Source: Paraescarpia echinospica (lineage: Eukaryota > Annelida > Polychaeta > Sabellida > Siboglinidae). Taken from it: 64,000 bases of DNA. The DNA lies in contig CM034533.1 of NCBI GenBank assembly GCA_020002185.1, positions 67,678,119-67,742,118 on the forward strand. The letters are read 5' to 3'. The notes under the pieces were generated by a model that made no database searches, had not been told where the DNA came from, and saw only the letters and a list, made by a program, of their open reading frames with translations. A program made the position numbers and the translations under genes. Below, one piece after another: positions 24,967-37,483 of this stretch (positions are counted from its first letter, which is position 1; each line of letters opens with the position of its first letter).

Positions 24967-25441
24967 TATTAGTCACATTTATTTTCATCACAATAATATG
25001 TTATTTATTTTTGGTTCTGACAAAACACCCCGAAGGATGGTTTCGGTCAGTAGTGTTTGTCATGTTTTGGGGCAGGTCCCTTTCAAGATTTTGGTAGAAC
25101 ATTACAGTGTGTAACTGATAAAGGAAGGCGTGTCAAGACCTCTCACAGGTGGATCTTGTGGGCCTGTTGAGTACCTAATCATCTTTGTCGTCATATTCTG
25201 GTCCATATGTTAGATTTTATTACAAAAAAAGTCTTGTGTTATTACAAACTGGATCCTTATTACAAAATGGGTGTGTTTTTAATATAAAATATTTAAAATG
25301 TGTCATAATAATGGACGTTCACTAAAATTCATGTTATATTTCGTGTTTCTTCCAAGATCTAAAACAAAACTTTAGAACGGTTGCATTTATTAAATCCTCC
25401 GTTACCACAGCTAAACATCACCCAAGTAAACGTCAATATCT

Positions 25442-25629
25442 GCATTGAGACCAGAGGTATCACGCACAGTTTACTATTTACATTGAGACAAGAGGTATCA
25501 CGCAAAGTTTACTATTTGCATTAAGACAAGAGGTATCACGCACAGTTTACTATTTGTATTGAGACAAGAGGTATCACGCACAGTTTACTATTTGCATTGA
25601 GACAAGAGGTATCACGCACAGTTCACTGT
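25442..25629. repeat. 38-bp tandem repeat, about five copies
   Basis: Units share GACAAGAGGTATCACGCACA and GTTTACTATTTG with only a few substitutions, ending in a slightly diverged fifth copy. Confidence 0.9.
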
Positions 25630-26265
25630 TTTGAAGAAATCTTATGAAAAAGGCAAATTAAAACATAATTAATGTTCTAATTGTAGGCTTCATGCCTAAT
25701 ACTTCACTAGCGGACTTGTTTGCGCGGACGCCGTCGACACAACCATTCTCGAAGTGGGTTTGAAGTCACCATCATATAAAACAACCAAGAAATGGATACT
25801 AAAGGCCTGGATACACAAAAGTAAACAAACAAAAGTGGACGGAGCATATAACATCGTATCAACAACTGATGAAGTGCTCGTTCGTGTCCGATAACTCAGC
25901 AAATTACAAAATGGGGCCTCAATCGGTATATGTGTGAACTGTGTCGACAGAGAAACATCATTGGGCAGTGTTTTCTTCTTCTACTACTTGCCCCCGTGGG
26001 GTCAACATCACTCGGTAGCTTCTGCGTTTCTCGCTACTTCCCTTCGTCTTTGACTGTTGTCCAATCTTGGCTGTTCACACCTGTCCTGATATGGTCCCTT
26101 TTCATGCTGTGGTTCCATATCAGCTTTCGTATGGCAGTGTCTAAACTATCGAAAACGACACGAATGTAGATCCTTTTATATGCTAGTATGGTAATTTTTA
26201 TTGGGAAACAATCTGCATGCTAGATTAACATAAATTGTATTCTTTTTCAAACGTTTGTAGAATCG
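25630..26265. other. Intergenic, no gene recognised
   Basis: Short open frames on both strands show no recognisable domain or splice structure. Confidence 0.4.
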
Positions 26266-26269
26266 TCGG

Positions 26270-26345
26270 GATGGGTTGAGTGGTAAGGGAACCAGCGACT
26301 GTTGAATCGAGTGCTTTGGACGTGTTTGGAATTGTACGCCTACAC
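26270..26345 (+). mobile_element. Solo terminal segment related to the foldback element at 47179-48520
   Basis: AATCGTCGGGA...GAGTGCTTTGGACGTGTTTGGA resembles the right subterminal region of the foldback element (AATCGTCGGGACAGG...TTTTGGACGTGTTCCGA near 48420-48490). No second end was found nearby. Confidence 0.4.
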
Positions 26346-26607
26346 GTCACGTTCGCGTGTCTGCTTTGCTAAAATATTTATTTATATATACTATATATAT
26401 GTTTGTATGCGTCCGTATGTGTATGTGCGTTTCTGTATGTGTTTGTAATTGGGAGTTTTATTTGTCTTTGTATGCCTGGTATCATATATGCACGGCCGCA
26501 TACTACCGACATGGCCTGATGACATGTCGAGAAACACGTAATAACATTCGGAGATCTTTCAGCGATGATATGATTGTTTATCTTATGGCTGGTATACACA
26601 AACACTT

Positions 26608-26850
26608 TTTGTCTGACCCGACCAGACCAGACAACACCAGATTAACCCCGATTGCAGTGTTTACGTTATCTCGACTAACACCTACTGCGGTATACTCGAA
26701 GCCGGGGTGACGTCAAAATAACATCAACTTGAAAACTTTCTAATATGTCAGACTAACAACATCCACCCCCAACGTAGTCGAAAGTTAACAAGTGAACGAA
26801 ATTGTCTATTGTTTAATGGTACACTGACGCGACTCATTCCACATTAGTAT
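26608..26850 (+). repeat. Dispersed repeat, copy 1
   Basis: About 240 bp (from TTTTTGTCTGACC to ACTCATTCCACATTA) repeated at 29926-30150 with about 10% differences. Both copies lead into a dinucleotide repeat (GA here, CA there). Confidence 0.8.
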
Positions 26851-26852
26851 GC

Positions 26853-26863
<11 letters not shown>

Positions 26864-26935
<72 letters not shown>
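26864..26935. repeat. (GA)n microsatellite
   Basis: Pure GA run between short GT tracts. Confidence 0.95.
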
Positions 26936-26937
<2 letters not shown>

Positions 26938-27535
26938 TGTGTGTGTGTATATACATATACATATATATAATAAATACTATTAATATATTGTGTACAATGT
27001 AGTTTGAAAATCAGTCGAATTGAGTAGGGTAAATGTGCCGGCTATCGGACAGTTAGTGAAATTAACGGACAAATCAATTTAAATTGGGTACTAAATGTTT
27101 CTACATATAGGTTTAGTTGCGCCACAGGAAGCACGATAACATACGCTACTGTTATGTTGTGATACATCATCTGGCAATAACAAAATGTACTATCCAAAAT
27201 GAAATGTCCGAAAGTACGGTTGTTTCCTAGTTACAGGACGCCGATTTCAGTGGTCAGACGATACATGTCAGATAACTGACATGGGCCAAAGTGACGCTAT
27301 TTAGTTGAATAAATAGTCATATCTAAAACGGATAAATGGTTTATTTTCAAATCGAAACGTTCACAAATAATATCAACATTGTTCGGTCATGAATAGGCTT
27401 AAGGCTAAGTATAATTGATATACTGTAGTCGATGCCTTTCCATACGTAAATCAAATTCACTGGTGGATACGTCAAGGGAACTGTCCACGTGTAAGGTGAA
27501 GCAGCTGTTGCCTTCAACGCTGTGTTTTCTTTTTT

Positions 27536-28085
27536 CGGGCTCTTGTCCTTTTTCTCTCTAAACCCTTCGTTCGTTGCAATCTTCTCGTTTAACTCTTCTT
27601 TCTTCGGGCTATTGTCCTACTTTTTCTCTCTCATCTCTTCGTTCGTTGCCCTCTTCTCGTGTAACTCTTCTTTCTTCGGGCTCTTGTCCTCCGTTTTCTC
27701 TCTCATCCCTTCGTCAGTTGCTTTCTTCACATGTAACTCTTCTTTCTTCGGGCTCTTGTCCTGCGTTTTCTCTCTCATCCCTTCGTTCATTGCCATCTTC
27801 TCGTGTAACTCTTCTTTCTTCTCGGGCTCTTGTCCTGCGTTTTCTCTCTCATCCCTTCGTTCATTGCCATCTTCTCGTGTAACTCTTCTTTCTTCGGGCT
27901 CTTGTCCTCCGTTTTCTCTCTAATGTCTTCGGTTGTTGCCCTCTTCTCGTGTAACTCTTCTTTCTTCGGGCTCTTGTCCTTCGTTTTCTATCTCATCCCT
28001 TCGTTCGTTGCCTTCTTCTCGTGTAACTCTTCTTTCTTCGGGCTCATGCCCTCCGTTTTCTCTCTAATCTCATCGTCCGATGTCA
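27536..28085 (-). repeat. 72-bp minisatellite encoding a Lys/Glu-rich repeat on the minus strand
   Basis: Eight units of about 69-74 bp. The minus strand reads MTSDDEIREKTEGMSPKKE and then repeats of the type ELHEKKATNEGMREKTEDKSPKKE-like 24-mers in 19-20 residue blocks. One unit has a nonsense TAG (near 27990) and another a 2-nt insertion (near 27825). It sits inside the pogo-like element, downstream of the CENPB exon. Confidence 0.75.
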
Positions 28086-28229
28086 TCTTCGTCTGCTCTC
28101 ACGCTCACTCTGGACACTTGACATGCGTTCTTTGTAGCATTGGTGATAGCGACATTGACTAACGCCCAAAACATGGAAACAAATACGCTTTCTCCGCACT
28201 GGTCAATTCGCCGTGCGTTAGTTTTTTTT

Positions 28230-29091
28230 CTAGATCGATGATTTCCTGATCAAGCGTGACTGCTCTCTCAGGTGACGGCGCATGAAATTTCGGTACCATG
28301 GTTCGCCTATTCTACTATAGTTGACGGGCGTCTTCCGCTGGTCACATTCGAAGATCTGTTTTACTGAACCTAACAACTCGCCCTTCTTCTGCGTCTTCGC
28401 TAAGTGCACCAGCCGACGCACCAGGTCGTCCTCCTCCTGAAAGCAAAAACAAGTAATTGTTAATATTTAGTTAAATAAAACTAAACACATCTGCGTCAAC
28501 ATAAGCAATTCTCAAAAGGTCGTTACATAAATGTGACACATGTGTTGAATTTCAAATCGTCTTAATCATAACAAATTTAAACATAAAACTTAAATACAAT
28601 TCCTAGACTATGCAGATATCATCTTTAGAAGATAGTCTGGTCATTGGGCACATTATGCATTTGCAACGCACCCTATCATTTATTTAGACGAAATTGGTGA
28701 CACCTATAATGTTCTCACTAAATCACTTTATTATGGTAAGAATGTAATACAGTGCTATTTGTTACCTTTATGTTTGATCAACATATAATACTAACATGTT
28801 TAACATTAACTGAAATCGTTACATAATGATAGTTTCGCTCTTTGAAATGTGTCATGTCTGAATTCTGAATTCTGCATCTCTTCACTTCATTATGGGTTGG
28901 TGTTTAGGCCTCTATATATTTATAAGTGAATCTGTTGAGCAAGAATATGCACCTGAAAAGTTGGGACTGTGTCCGGACCACATTTGCGCTGCTCAGGAGA
29001 CTTGTCAAGCAACTTGTCGCTTAGTGTCGACTTTGGCACTGAGAACAGTTCCGCCGTTCTCCGCACCCCCATGCCCTGGGTACGACATGAT
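28230..29091 (-). CDS. Pipsqueak-HTH / CENPB-HTH protein of the pogo-like element, two exons visible
   Basis: Minus-strand exon 29091-28953 (acceptor TGTCTACAG, donor CAG/GTGCAT) encodes SCRTQGMGVRRTAELFSVPK, STLSDKLLDK and GPDTVPTFQ, a psq-type helix-turn-helix. It splices in phase 0 to exon 28436-28230 (acceptor GCTTTCAG), which encodes EEDDLVRRLVHLAKTQKKGE, then RIGEPWYRNFMRRHLREQSR, a CENPB/Tc5-type HTH, then a stop. These two domains form the DNA-binding N-terminus of pogo/Tigger transposases. The start exon was not identified and the usual DDE domain is absent. Confidence 0.7.
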
Positions 29092-29489
29092 CTGTAGACA
29101 TAATGCAAGCTTAGAATACTTCGTAGTTTATGTATTAATCGCGAGAATAACACAACCAGATTATTTTATATGTGAAACTGCAGCTCTAAAATAGTTTTGG
29201 GACATAAGCACCTTGAACGGAGCTGTCCGAAAACGTGTTGGTTATCGGACAGCCCTATCCGCCGCGTCCGGTTTCTGGTTACGTTATATCAAAAAGACCC
29301 ATAAACGACACACCACTTGCGTCACTTATTACGCTTTACGTTGCGTGAATACGCAGTGCAAAACGTGCACCTCATGCAATTTTAGTTATTTAAACTATAT
29401 AAACATTTTAAGACACGATGTCCGATGGATAGTATTGTCCGACAATAGGCACATTTACCCTACGTCTAATAAATAGCAATGGGTTGGTG

Positions 29490-29640
29490 ACACTTCATGG
29501 ATACATTTCATGATATAACAATTGATCGACGATTTCACTGCTTCACTGACACCGATTTACGAATACAGTTCGTAAAACTCGACGTTTATGACCAACTTTA
29601 CTCATCAGATTACGACATTTTATGTCACGAGGAGTGAGAC
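29490..29640 (+). repeat. Local direct repeat, copy 1 (copy 2 at 30440-30596)
   Basis: From GGTGACACTTCAT to CACGAGGAGT the two copies match closely. Together with the 26608/29926 pair they indicate a small segmental duplication around the pogo-like element insertion. Confidence 0.75.
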
Positions 29641-29925
29641 AGTACAATAATGACATAGTATTACTGTACAATACTAACACAATTGATGAATCCCTATAGA
29701 TATATTTTAATAACGGTTTTATTAATGAGAGTAATTACGATTACTTAAGGCTAATGCGCAACAAAACAGGATGATGATTCGTGTGAAAAGTATTGCAATT
29801 CTTACATTTGCATAATTCTTGCTGCAATTACAATCACCCATCCCCAAGCACATACTCATGCGAAAGCGAACTCACACGCGAACGCGCACACACACAGGTA
29901 AGAACACGTGCACACACGCATTTTT

Positions 29926-30150
29926 GTCCGACCAGACCAGACAAGACCAAATTAAAACCCGATTGCAGTTTATCTCGACTAACAACTACTGTGGTATACC
30001 CAAAGCAGGTGTGACGTCAAAATAACGTAAACTTGACAACATTCTAATACGTCAGACTGATAACATCCACCCCCAACGTAGTTGAAAGATAACAAGTGAA
30101 CAAAATTGTCTATTGTTTAATGGTCCACTGATGCAACTCATTCCACATTA
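29926..30150 (+). repeat. Dispersed repeat, copy 2
   Basis: Counterpart of 26608-26850. The downstream flank (30350-30395) continues to match 26990-27026 up to the point where the pogo-like element inserted, so this is a near-empty site. Confidence 0.8.
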
Positions 30151-30169
30151 CTATACACCACAACACACG

Positions 30170-30327
<158 letters not shown>

Positions 30328-30961
30328 GTATAATAATAATATTAATATATTGTCTACAACGTAGGTTGAAAATCAGTCAAATTGAGTATACTACCTATAT
30401 GTAGAAACATTTGGTACTGTATAGCACTAGTCGGTGACACTTCATAGATGCATTTCATGATATAACAATTCATCGACGATTTTTCACTGCTTCACTGACA
30501 CCGATTTACGAAGACACTTCGTAAAACTCGTCTTTATGACCTACTTTGCTCATCAGATTACGACAACTTACGTCACGAGGAGTAAGACAGTATAACGCCC
30601 ACGCAACGGTGAACTGTTTCGTGTTTGTGTAATGCCACCGTATTCGTAAAAAAACACAATTCATCATACAACTCTACATTTGATATGAAACAACATAAAA
30701 CTGCCTAAATAGACACGATTAATATTATTAATAACGCAACTCCTCACACGGAAGACCACGTTGAGTCAACAAGAAACACACAACAAGAAGCATCGTCAAA
30801 CACGTAGGTACAGCATGGTCATTAATCTTCAGTGTGATAGATCTACTGTAGTGTTCCCTGATTGGCTAATAAAGTATAAGTCGACCTTCAGACCACGTAC
30901 AACTGTAACAATTCGAGTAATCCGAGTCGAATGCTTTGGTGTAAATTGTATTGCTGGACCG

Positions 30962-31053
30962 CTATAAAAGACGAACAGGACAAAGGAACTGCATCGACCC
31001 TTCCGACGACGATCAGACCAGCAACCGACTTCTGCCGACGACGACTGCATCTG
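30962..31053 (+). promoter_or_regulatory. Promoter and 5' UTR exon of gene A2
   Basis: A TATA box (CTATAAAAG, 30962-30970) is followed by a GAC-rich leader ending in a good donor (CATCTG/GTGAGA at 31053/31054). The matching acceptor is TTTCAACAG at 32176-32177, 8 nt before the A2 ATG, giving a 1.1-kb leader intron. The TAAAAGACG core and layout recur upstream of B1 and B2. The transcription start, about 25-30 nt after TATA, is inferred. Confidence 0.6.
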
Positions 31054-31099
31054 GTGAGAACAGTGTGAGCTTGTGTCAATGTAGGGGGATAATCAGGTG

Positions 31100-32160
31100 T
31101 GGTTACAAGTGTGAATTTACTGCATTTGAGGAACGGATTATTAAGTCCAGAATCTAAGTACCGACTATTCGTCGGCGACTGCACGTGCACGTCGGCTGAC
31201 GAAAAGTCCGCTAGTCAGTGGCATTAGGCCCCCTACGTGGTATTGATGAACAAGATGGTTGTGTCTGACTCATGTGCTATTCGTCGGCTAAGAAGCTATC
31301 GCCGACTAGGTGCCAACGAAATGCGAGTATGTGTGTGCCACGCTTTATAGTAAGTTCACAATTTAGATTGTGGTTAGTCAAGTGCTGCCGTTTGTAACGC
31401 CTCTAGACCAGTTGCATTAAATTATCCCACCCACTCAAACTCGTGTAGAACGATTATAGCAGTGCGACTGAAGATAAAGATTCAAATGAGTGAACAATTG
31501 TGATCCAGCCGTACGACATTACGGAAATAGAGGCAATCGTGTAACAAACTATTTCAAACATGTGGCTCAGGGGAGCCTTCAATGACGTTGATACCATATC
31601 TGGATACATCATCACATGGTATCGGTGTCTGATCGCGAGATATCAGACATGCCTTAGCAAGTACACACCGATTAGGACTGCAAGTACGTTTGTACAATGT
31701 GTGTATGCGTGTGTTGTTGGCCTGGTTCCGGATATATAGCGGTATGATTGATGTTTGTAATATTAATACTACCACTAATTTTAGTAAACGTAAGTATACT
31801 GATAACAACAGTGACTGACAGGGGAATTGTAGTTAGAAGCGAGGGGTAGGCAGATGCAAAAAAGTGCAGTAAATAACTAGGCTTGCAACATTTCACTTGA
31901 CTTTTCACCAACAAATATATTGCCGTTCGTAACATAACTTCCTGCAAGTAGTTGAGCAACTTATTACAGTTAAATATGTATATACTATGCGGACGGCACC
32001 ACGTATAGACATTAAAAACATGTAATGTGTTCAAAAACAGTTCGTGCAGCGTTGTATTGTAACAAACTAAAGAAAACAAGACCAGACGACACTGTTTTCG
32101 AAGCAGTATTATTACAACCGCATCACAACATTTTCATCAATATATAAATGTAAAGTTTAT
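31100..32160. other. A2 leader intron, no gene recognised
   Basis: Contains clustered TCGTCGGC motifs and an imperfect palindrome centred on CACGTG (about 31165-31205), otherwise unremarkable. Confidence 0.4.
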
Positions 32161-32184
32161 CTATTTTGTTTCAACAGAGGTATC

Positions 32185-35100
32185 ATGGCGTGGACGACAA
32201 TCGGAATGGTCCTTGTTGCACTGACCACAGCAGCTGCAGGTAAGAAACATAATGAGACATCTGTGTCATGTGATCAATTTTACTGCATAGGTTGTAAGTC
32301 CTAACAACGGTCAAATTATAACAAATTATACTTTTGTATGTGTATTTCAGATTGCCAGCTCCAACAAAGCTATTACCAATTATGTGTCACATTTTTAAAT
32401 CATTGTTTCGACAGTTGCACTGGCATCCGGTTGTCTATTTAACCACATTTATGAAAACAGTATTATATGGGGTGCCAATTCAATACATCGGCCGTCTTAT
32501 TTGGTTACTTTCTTATATTTTTATTTTCAAATTTTCACTGCAACCTTACTTGACTACAATGTTTTCCCTAAACATAAGTTTAATTTTGGTAAGTAACTAA
32601 ACACAACATTTTTAATGAACTCACCGTTGCTTCTACGACAACTGAATAGACATGTATCCATCCTACAAAAAAACAAAACAATAATATAGCTTATAGAAAT
32701 TGCAATATGTTTGGTGACCCCTTGTTCTAACAAGGACTCTGCCTAACGATTTTTTTTTTAGTTACTTATGATATATTTTGATATAATAGTGTCGTTGTCT
32801 TATTATTATGTACCTTTATGCAAGTTGCCATAGCATACTTTAATATTATCACCAATTTGTCTTAATAACTAAACACACACAATGTGTACGCGCGCACACA
32901 TACATATGCGCACGCGCACGCGCACGCGCACGCGCACACGCACCGCGCACCGCGCACCGCGCACCGCGCACCGCGCACCGCGCACCGCGCACCGCGCACC
33001 GCGCACCGCGTACACACCACACACACGCACGCACGCACACACACACACACACATGTTGATTACATACACATGAACACGCACGCATACGTGTGAGGGGTGG
33101 TTGTTTTTAACAAATACATCCAATCGTAATTACTTTTATTTAGCATGCCTTATCTTGCTGAAATAGCCAACACTAGTCTATATGTTGTGTTGTAGCAATG
33201 AAGACGTGCTACTCCAGTGTCGAGGACTACAGGATGCCGTGGCTTCCCGCTACTCTCGACATCGACGAACCACTCGCGTCAATCCTGCCACCGAACTGTT
33301 GCACAATGGTCGACCAACAAGACGTGTTCGACGTTCAACGTAAGTCGCAATTACTGCAGATGCCCTAAAACTAGAAAAAGTAACCAGAATGCAGCGTAAC
33401 ATGCATTTGTGAAATGTCTTTTAACATACATCATAGGATTTTTAAGAATGTGGACACAACTTTTTACGTTACCTTTTTAATTATATGTCCTTCAAAACGG
33501 GTCCCGAGTACCAATTATTTCGAGCAATATTCTAGTATAATATAAATAATTCAATTCTCAAAAAGCACGTATTTCACCGTAGTTGTATTACATTTTTGAA
33601 AAGTTTGATAGTAATTGTACTTTGGCTATGGTCAACCTTAGGTGTACTGTCACGTCGTATATTGACCAAGGCATATTTGATTTGCTATGTTGCAATTTGT
33701 ACAATACTTTCGTTGATACTTGGCACAGCTGTGCAGCAGAACGCACATGTAAGACACTACTATTCATCAACTTGCATCCTCTGTGTTTTCCAGGAGAGTG
33801 CCATCTGTGTTACGAAAAAACAAAGAGCACTCCCGGCTTCGCGGCTGATCCCAACACGTGCCAGAAATTTGTAATGTGTGAGCCGAACGGCCAGGGAGGC
33901 TGGAACGTCTTCAACATGACGTGTCCCGAGTGCACCTTCTGGAACCAGGAACTACTCACTTGTGTCCAAGTCACATATAACTGTACTCAGACTCATGTGA
34001 CCGACAATTTGACCTACACCACACCTAGTATGTATTCAACTATTTAGAGAAACAATCATTATTTCACAACAACGCGTTCGGTAATTAACTGAGTTGGCAG
34101 AAGTCTAGATAACTGTTTTCAATATAATATATGCCGATGAAATTTAATGATTGTCGTGTATTTCATTGACGTATATTGAAAATAATGCGATTTGTTATAT
34201 GTGCTATATTATTCAATAGTTTTCAGAACAAACTAAGTAAAATTTGACCAAATAAAATACTGGTATAATTATGTTATTTAAAAAAAAATTATTGTTAATG
34301 TTATGTTATATTTATTATTATTTATCGTATACTGAATTAATAATATTATGATTGTCATCAATACTATGATGATTATTAAAAACCACCGAAAGCATCGTCA
34401 TCATAATGATAAACACGAACAATATCCCGTCACCAACACCATCACCATCACATGCAGGTGATACATTTGTAGTATGTTTATTGAACACCACTTAATAGTG
34501 GAATCAACTACATTGCTGGATGATTTTTGTTGCCATTAGTAGCGTTCATGCTAAACCAAAACTATAGTTTATTTGGTGAATTATACTATCGACAGCATCC
34601 GTTCGGTTAGATAATGTTTCCTTTATCTGAATCTCTAGTTCTAGTTGGACTAACACATTAGTGCGTAATCCCGTGGCAAGAGTAATACTTATTAAGAAAT
34701 AAAGATGTACCACATATTATCGGTTTACATCATTTGTAATATGTATGGACCAAATGAATAAGTAATGAATTAACCACTTTACATGCAGTTCACCTACTTG
34801 CATTTCATGTTTTGAATAGAGTGCATTAGCACAACCTAACCTTGAAATGATACGATATCAGAACTAAATGTGGCATCGACGACACTGCGCAGCATAAAAA
34901 CTGAAGTAGTATCATATCTCTGTGCGTCTTCGGATTAATGTAATGTTTCTAAACGCATTGTTTAATTCATTTGATATCATTATGTAGGACGTCAGTGCAG
35001 ATTTGAATTGAAATGTGATCCACAGTTGAAGATAACGAGATGTTCTGCATCGACTTCGAGGCCGACGACTTGATTTCCAAAACCTTTGGAGTGTACCGCC

Positions 35101-37483
35101 CGTGGGTGCTGAATGACGGCGTCACCGTCGTCACTGACAGTCAATGTCCACAAGGCGATAGATGCGGCTACTTCAACAACAGCGTTCTCGAAGTGCCGTT
35201 CTTCTCCAACAACTACGCCCAGTGGCCTTCTATGAGGATAACCCTACAGTACAAGATGATTTCGTTTAGTGGTAGCATTGACCAAGGCATCATCAGCAAC
35301 GATTGTCTTAACCTAGCTGACTACGCCGCTGGAAACTCTCTCTACGTGTCCGCTGATGCCAACACCTTGAAGGCAGGACTCAAGTCAGGGAATGCCTCCG
35401 TACCTGATGCTGATGCTACAGTGGTTAGTACAACATCAAGTGGTTGATAAACACACAGCCTCGCATGTATGAATGAGTACACGTACGGATAGTGTCTGTA
35501 CAACAGTATATGCTTGTAGATTTTTATATTTTGTAACACCCGCATCAACCAATGAACACACGATTTAAGTGCTCTGAATTTTAGTGACAAATCCGTATCA
35601 GATTGTATCCGGCAGTTCCGATTATATGTATTTATCAAAACGAACCCTCCAGTTGTATTACATGCCTTATTAAGCATACGTGAATAAATAAATACCTGTT
35701 CTTGATAGGTTATTCAAATATGAAACGATTTAATGTTTCGTCACAGTTACAACACGCCCTGGAACACTAACTAACTCCTCTCAAGTAGACACAAAATTAT
35801 TCTAAATCCTCTAATTTTCTTAACGCTAATATAGCGATTTACTGAGTAGTCCAATTACACAAATAACATTTTCATTGTGTACGTCTGCATATTTCTCATT
35901 GAGTGATGGTTATGTTCCAATTTTAGGCATCCCATCTGCTAGGCACTTGGGGATTCGTAGAAATGAAGTGGGATGGATCGAACCTGGTGGTGGTCGATGG
36001 TGGTATGCCTGGATCGGCCGCACCCTTTGCAGGTAATTCTAAAAACATCTCCTCGGTTAGGACATTTCACGCGTGTGACGCATTCAACGCATCAGTGCTC
36101 ATGTTGAATCAAATTCGACAATCTAGCTCGTTTAGTTTTGAGTAATTTAGCTTATTTAAAAAAATATACATAACGTGACAATACCACTGATACATCAGTC
36201 CGTGGTTGTCCACGATTGACCAGTACAACTTGTGTGAATATCAATACTGCAATCAAACCTTGATGTCTATATTGCAGATATGTTCAAATGAAATAAAGCG
36301 TCCATGATATTTCAAAGTTTAGTGTATGTTACACGCGCGCATGTGCACACACACGCACGCACGGAAACACACGCATACACACATTCACAAACACACACAC
36401 GCACACACGCACACACGCACACACGCACACACGCACCCACGCACACACGCACCCACGCACACACGTACACGTATGTATAATGTGTACGTTGTCTGTACTT
36501 TTTTTTTTTTTTTATTTATATATTTATTTTATAAATTTATCTCCCTGCCGTTCACCAATTTAACTGGTGCTCTTATCGCGTGATTCTTATGTTCGTGCAA
36601 TGGAATTTTGTTGTTGTTATAATTAAATTTAAAATGAAGCCGAAGTGATTAATGAAATTGTATAATTTATCCAAACAACTAAATCCATTGCCGACCCTCC
36701 CTGCAATGCACATATGCCTTACGTTAATAAGTTAATAATACACTGTAGTTCATCCAGCAATTTAGGTACTCTTAGTTATTGACAGAAGTTGCTTACGTTG
36801 ACCTTTGTTATTTATTTTGTCTGTGTCCGGCTTTCTGGCATGTGAATATGAATCTATATATATAGCAGCCATCGCCACTAACTGTGCTTCCTTTCTTCAT
36901 AGATAACATTCGCGAAAGTACCTGCCCGCTGGCTATCGGTGCTTTCATTAAGGAACGCGATGACAGTTTCTTCCAAGGCTACATGGACAACGTAAGTACA
37001 ACATACTCACAGTAGTATATTATATTTATGGTACACACTTTAAATATAACTTCTTATTGTGCATACATCGCTGACATGTTTATCGTCATAACTGTATATG
37101 GACAGACTAAAATTATGTTGTAGGGTCATAATGACGTTTTCTTTCGAGGCATGGGAGCACATTCCTGGGAAGCACCCCAATTTATGCATTGCCAACCCAA
37201 TAAACAACAACATAACCTAGATACCGTCAGAGAAAACATGCCTGGTTTTGCAATGTTTCATACACACGCAAGTAAATACCTCATGGAGCATACAATATCA
37301 CCGTGTAGATTCCTGGGTTGCACTACTAGTTATTGTACTGTCTGTACTACGTACATGCAATAACATATGCATTGGCGGTAACATCACATATTACGTCAGT
37401 AGTAGAACTAGCAGAATAAAAATATGAATACTTTACACAATCAACTCAATCTTTCATTTCAGATTTGCTTCTACAAGTGGTAG
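32185..37483 (+). CDS. Gene A2: complete secreted chitin-binding (CBM14) plus LamG-like protein, 7 coding exons
   Basis: Exons: 32185-32239, 33196-33339, 33794-34027, 35026-35423, 35927-36032, 36903-36991 and 37463-37483, 1047 nt, 348 aa, stop TAG. All splice sites are GT-AG with consistent phases. Residues 1-19 form a signal peptide ([18 protein letters not shown]). A linker follows (about 20-66), then CBM14 (about 67-130, six-Cys pattern), then a LamG/ConA-like domain (about 147-348) ending [14 protein letters not shown]. It is inferred to be exported and to link chitin to the extracellular matrix. It differs from A1 by about five residues (e.g. Q/M in the exon 2 CC loop, A/G in CBM14, E/G, I/V and I/M in exon 5). 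No frame defects were seen, so it is probably functional. Confidence 0.88.
32874..33052. repeat. (CGCACCG)n heptamer array plus CA repeat, A2 intron 1
   Basis: About ten copies of a 7-bp CGCACCG-type unit (32936-33010) within CA-rich sequence, expanded relative to the A1 copy. Confidence 0.9.
36330..36475. repeat. Interrupted (CA)n microsatellite, A2 intron 5
   Basis: Counterpart of 4132-4228, longer here. Confidence 0.85.

Larger units (their letters stand above)
27027..29460 (-). mobile_element. pogo-like TA-flanked DNA transposon, 2.43 kb
   Basis: The ends form a terminal inverted repeat beginning GGGTAAATGTGCC (27027-27039; complement at 29448-29460), flanked on both sides by TA (27025-27026, 29461-29462), the Tc1/mariner/pogo target duplication. 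Sub-terminal TCGGACA-type motifs recur at both ends (e.g. 27044-27050, 29437-29443, 29246-29252). Inside, on the minus strand, are a pipsqueak HTH exon, a CENPB HTH exon and a K/E-coding minisatellite. No DDE catalytic domain was seen, so it is probably non-autonomous. Confidence 0.8.

Noticed and set aside
25436..25640. CRISPR array (regular repeats near 25.5 kb)
   Set aside because: Contiguous tandem repeats with no unique spacers, in animal DNA.
27522..28162. Phe/Ser/Leu-rich plus-strand frames as a membrane protein
   Set aside because: Plus-strand reading of the minisatellite; the minus-strand K/E reading is the more plausible one.
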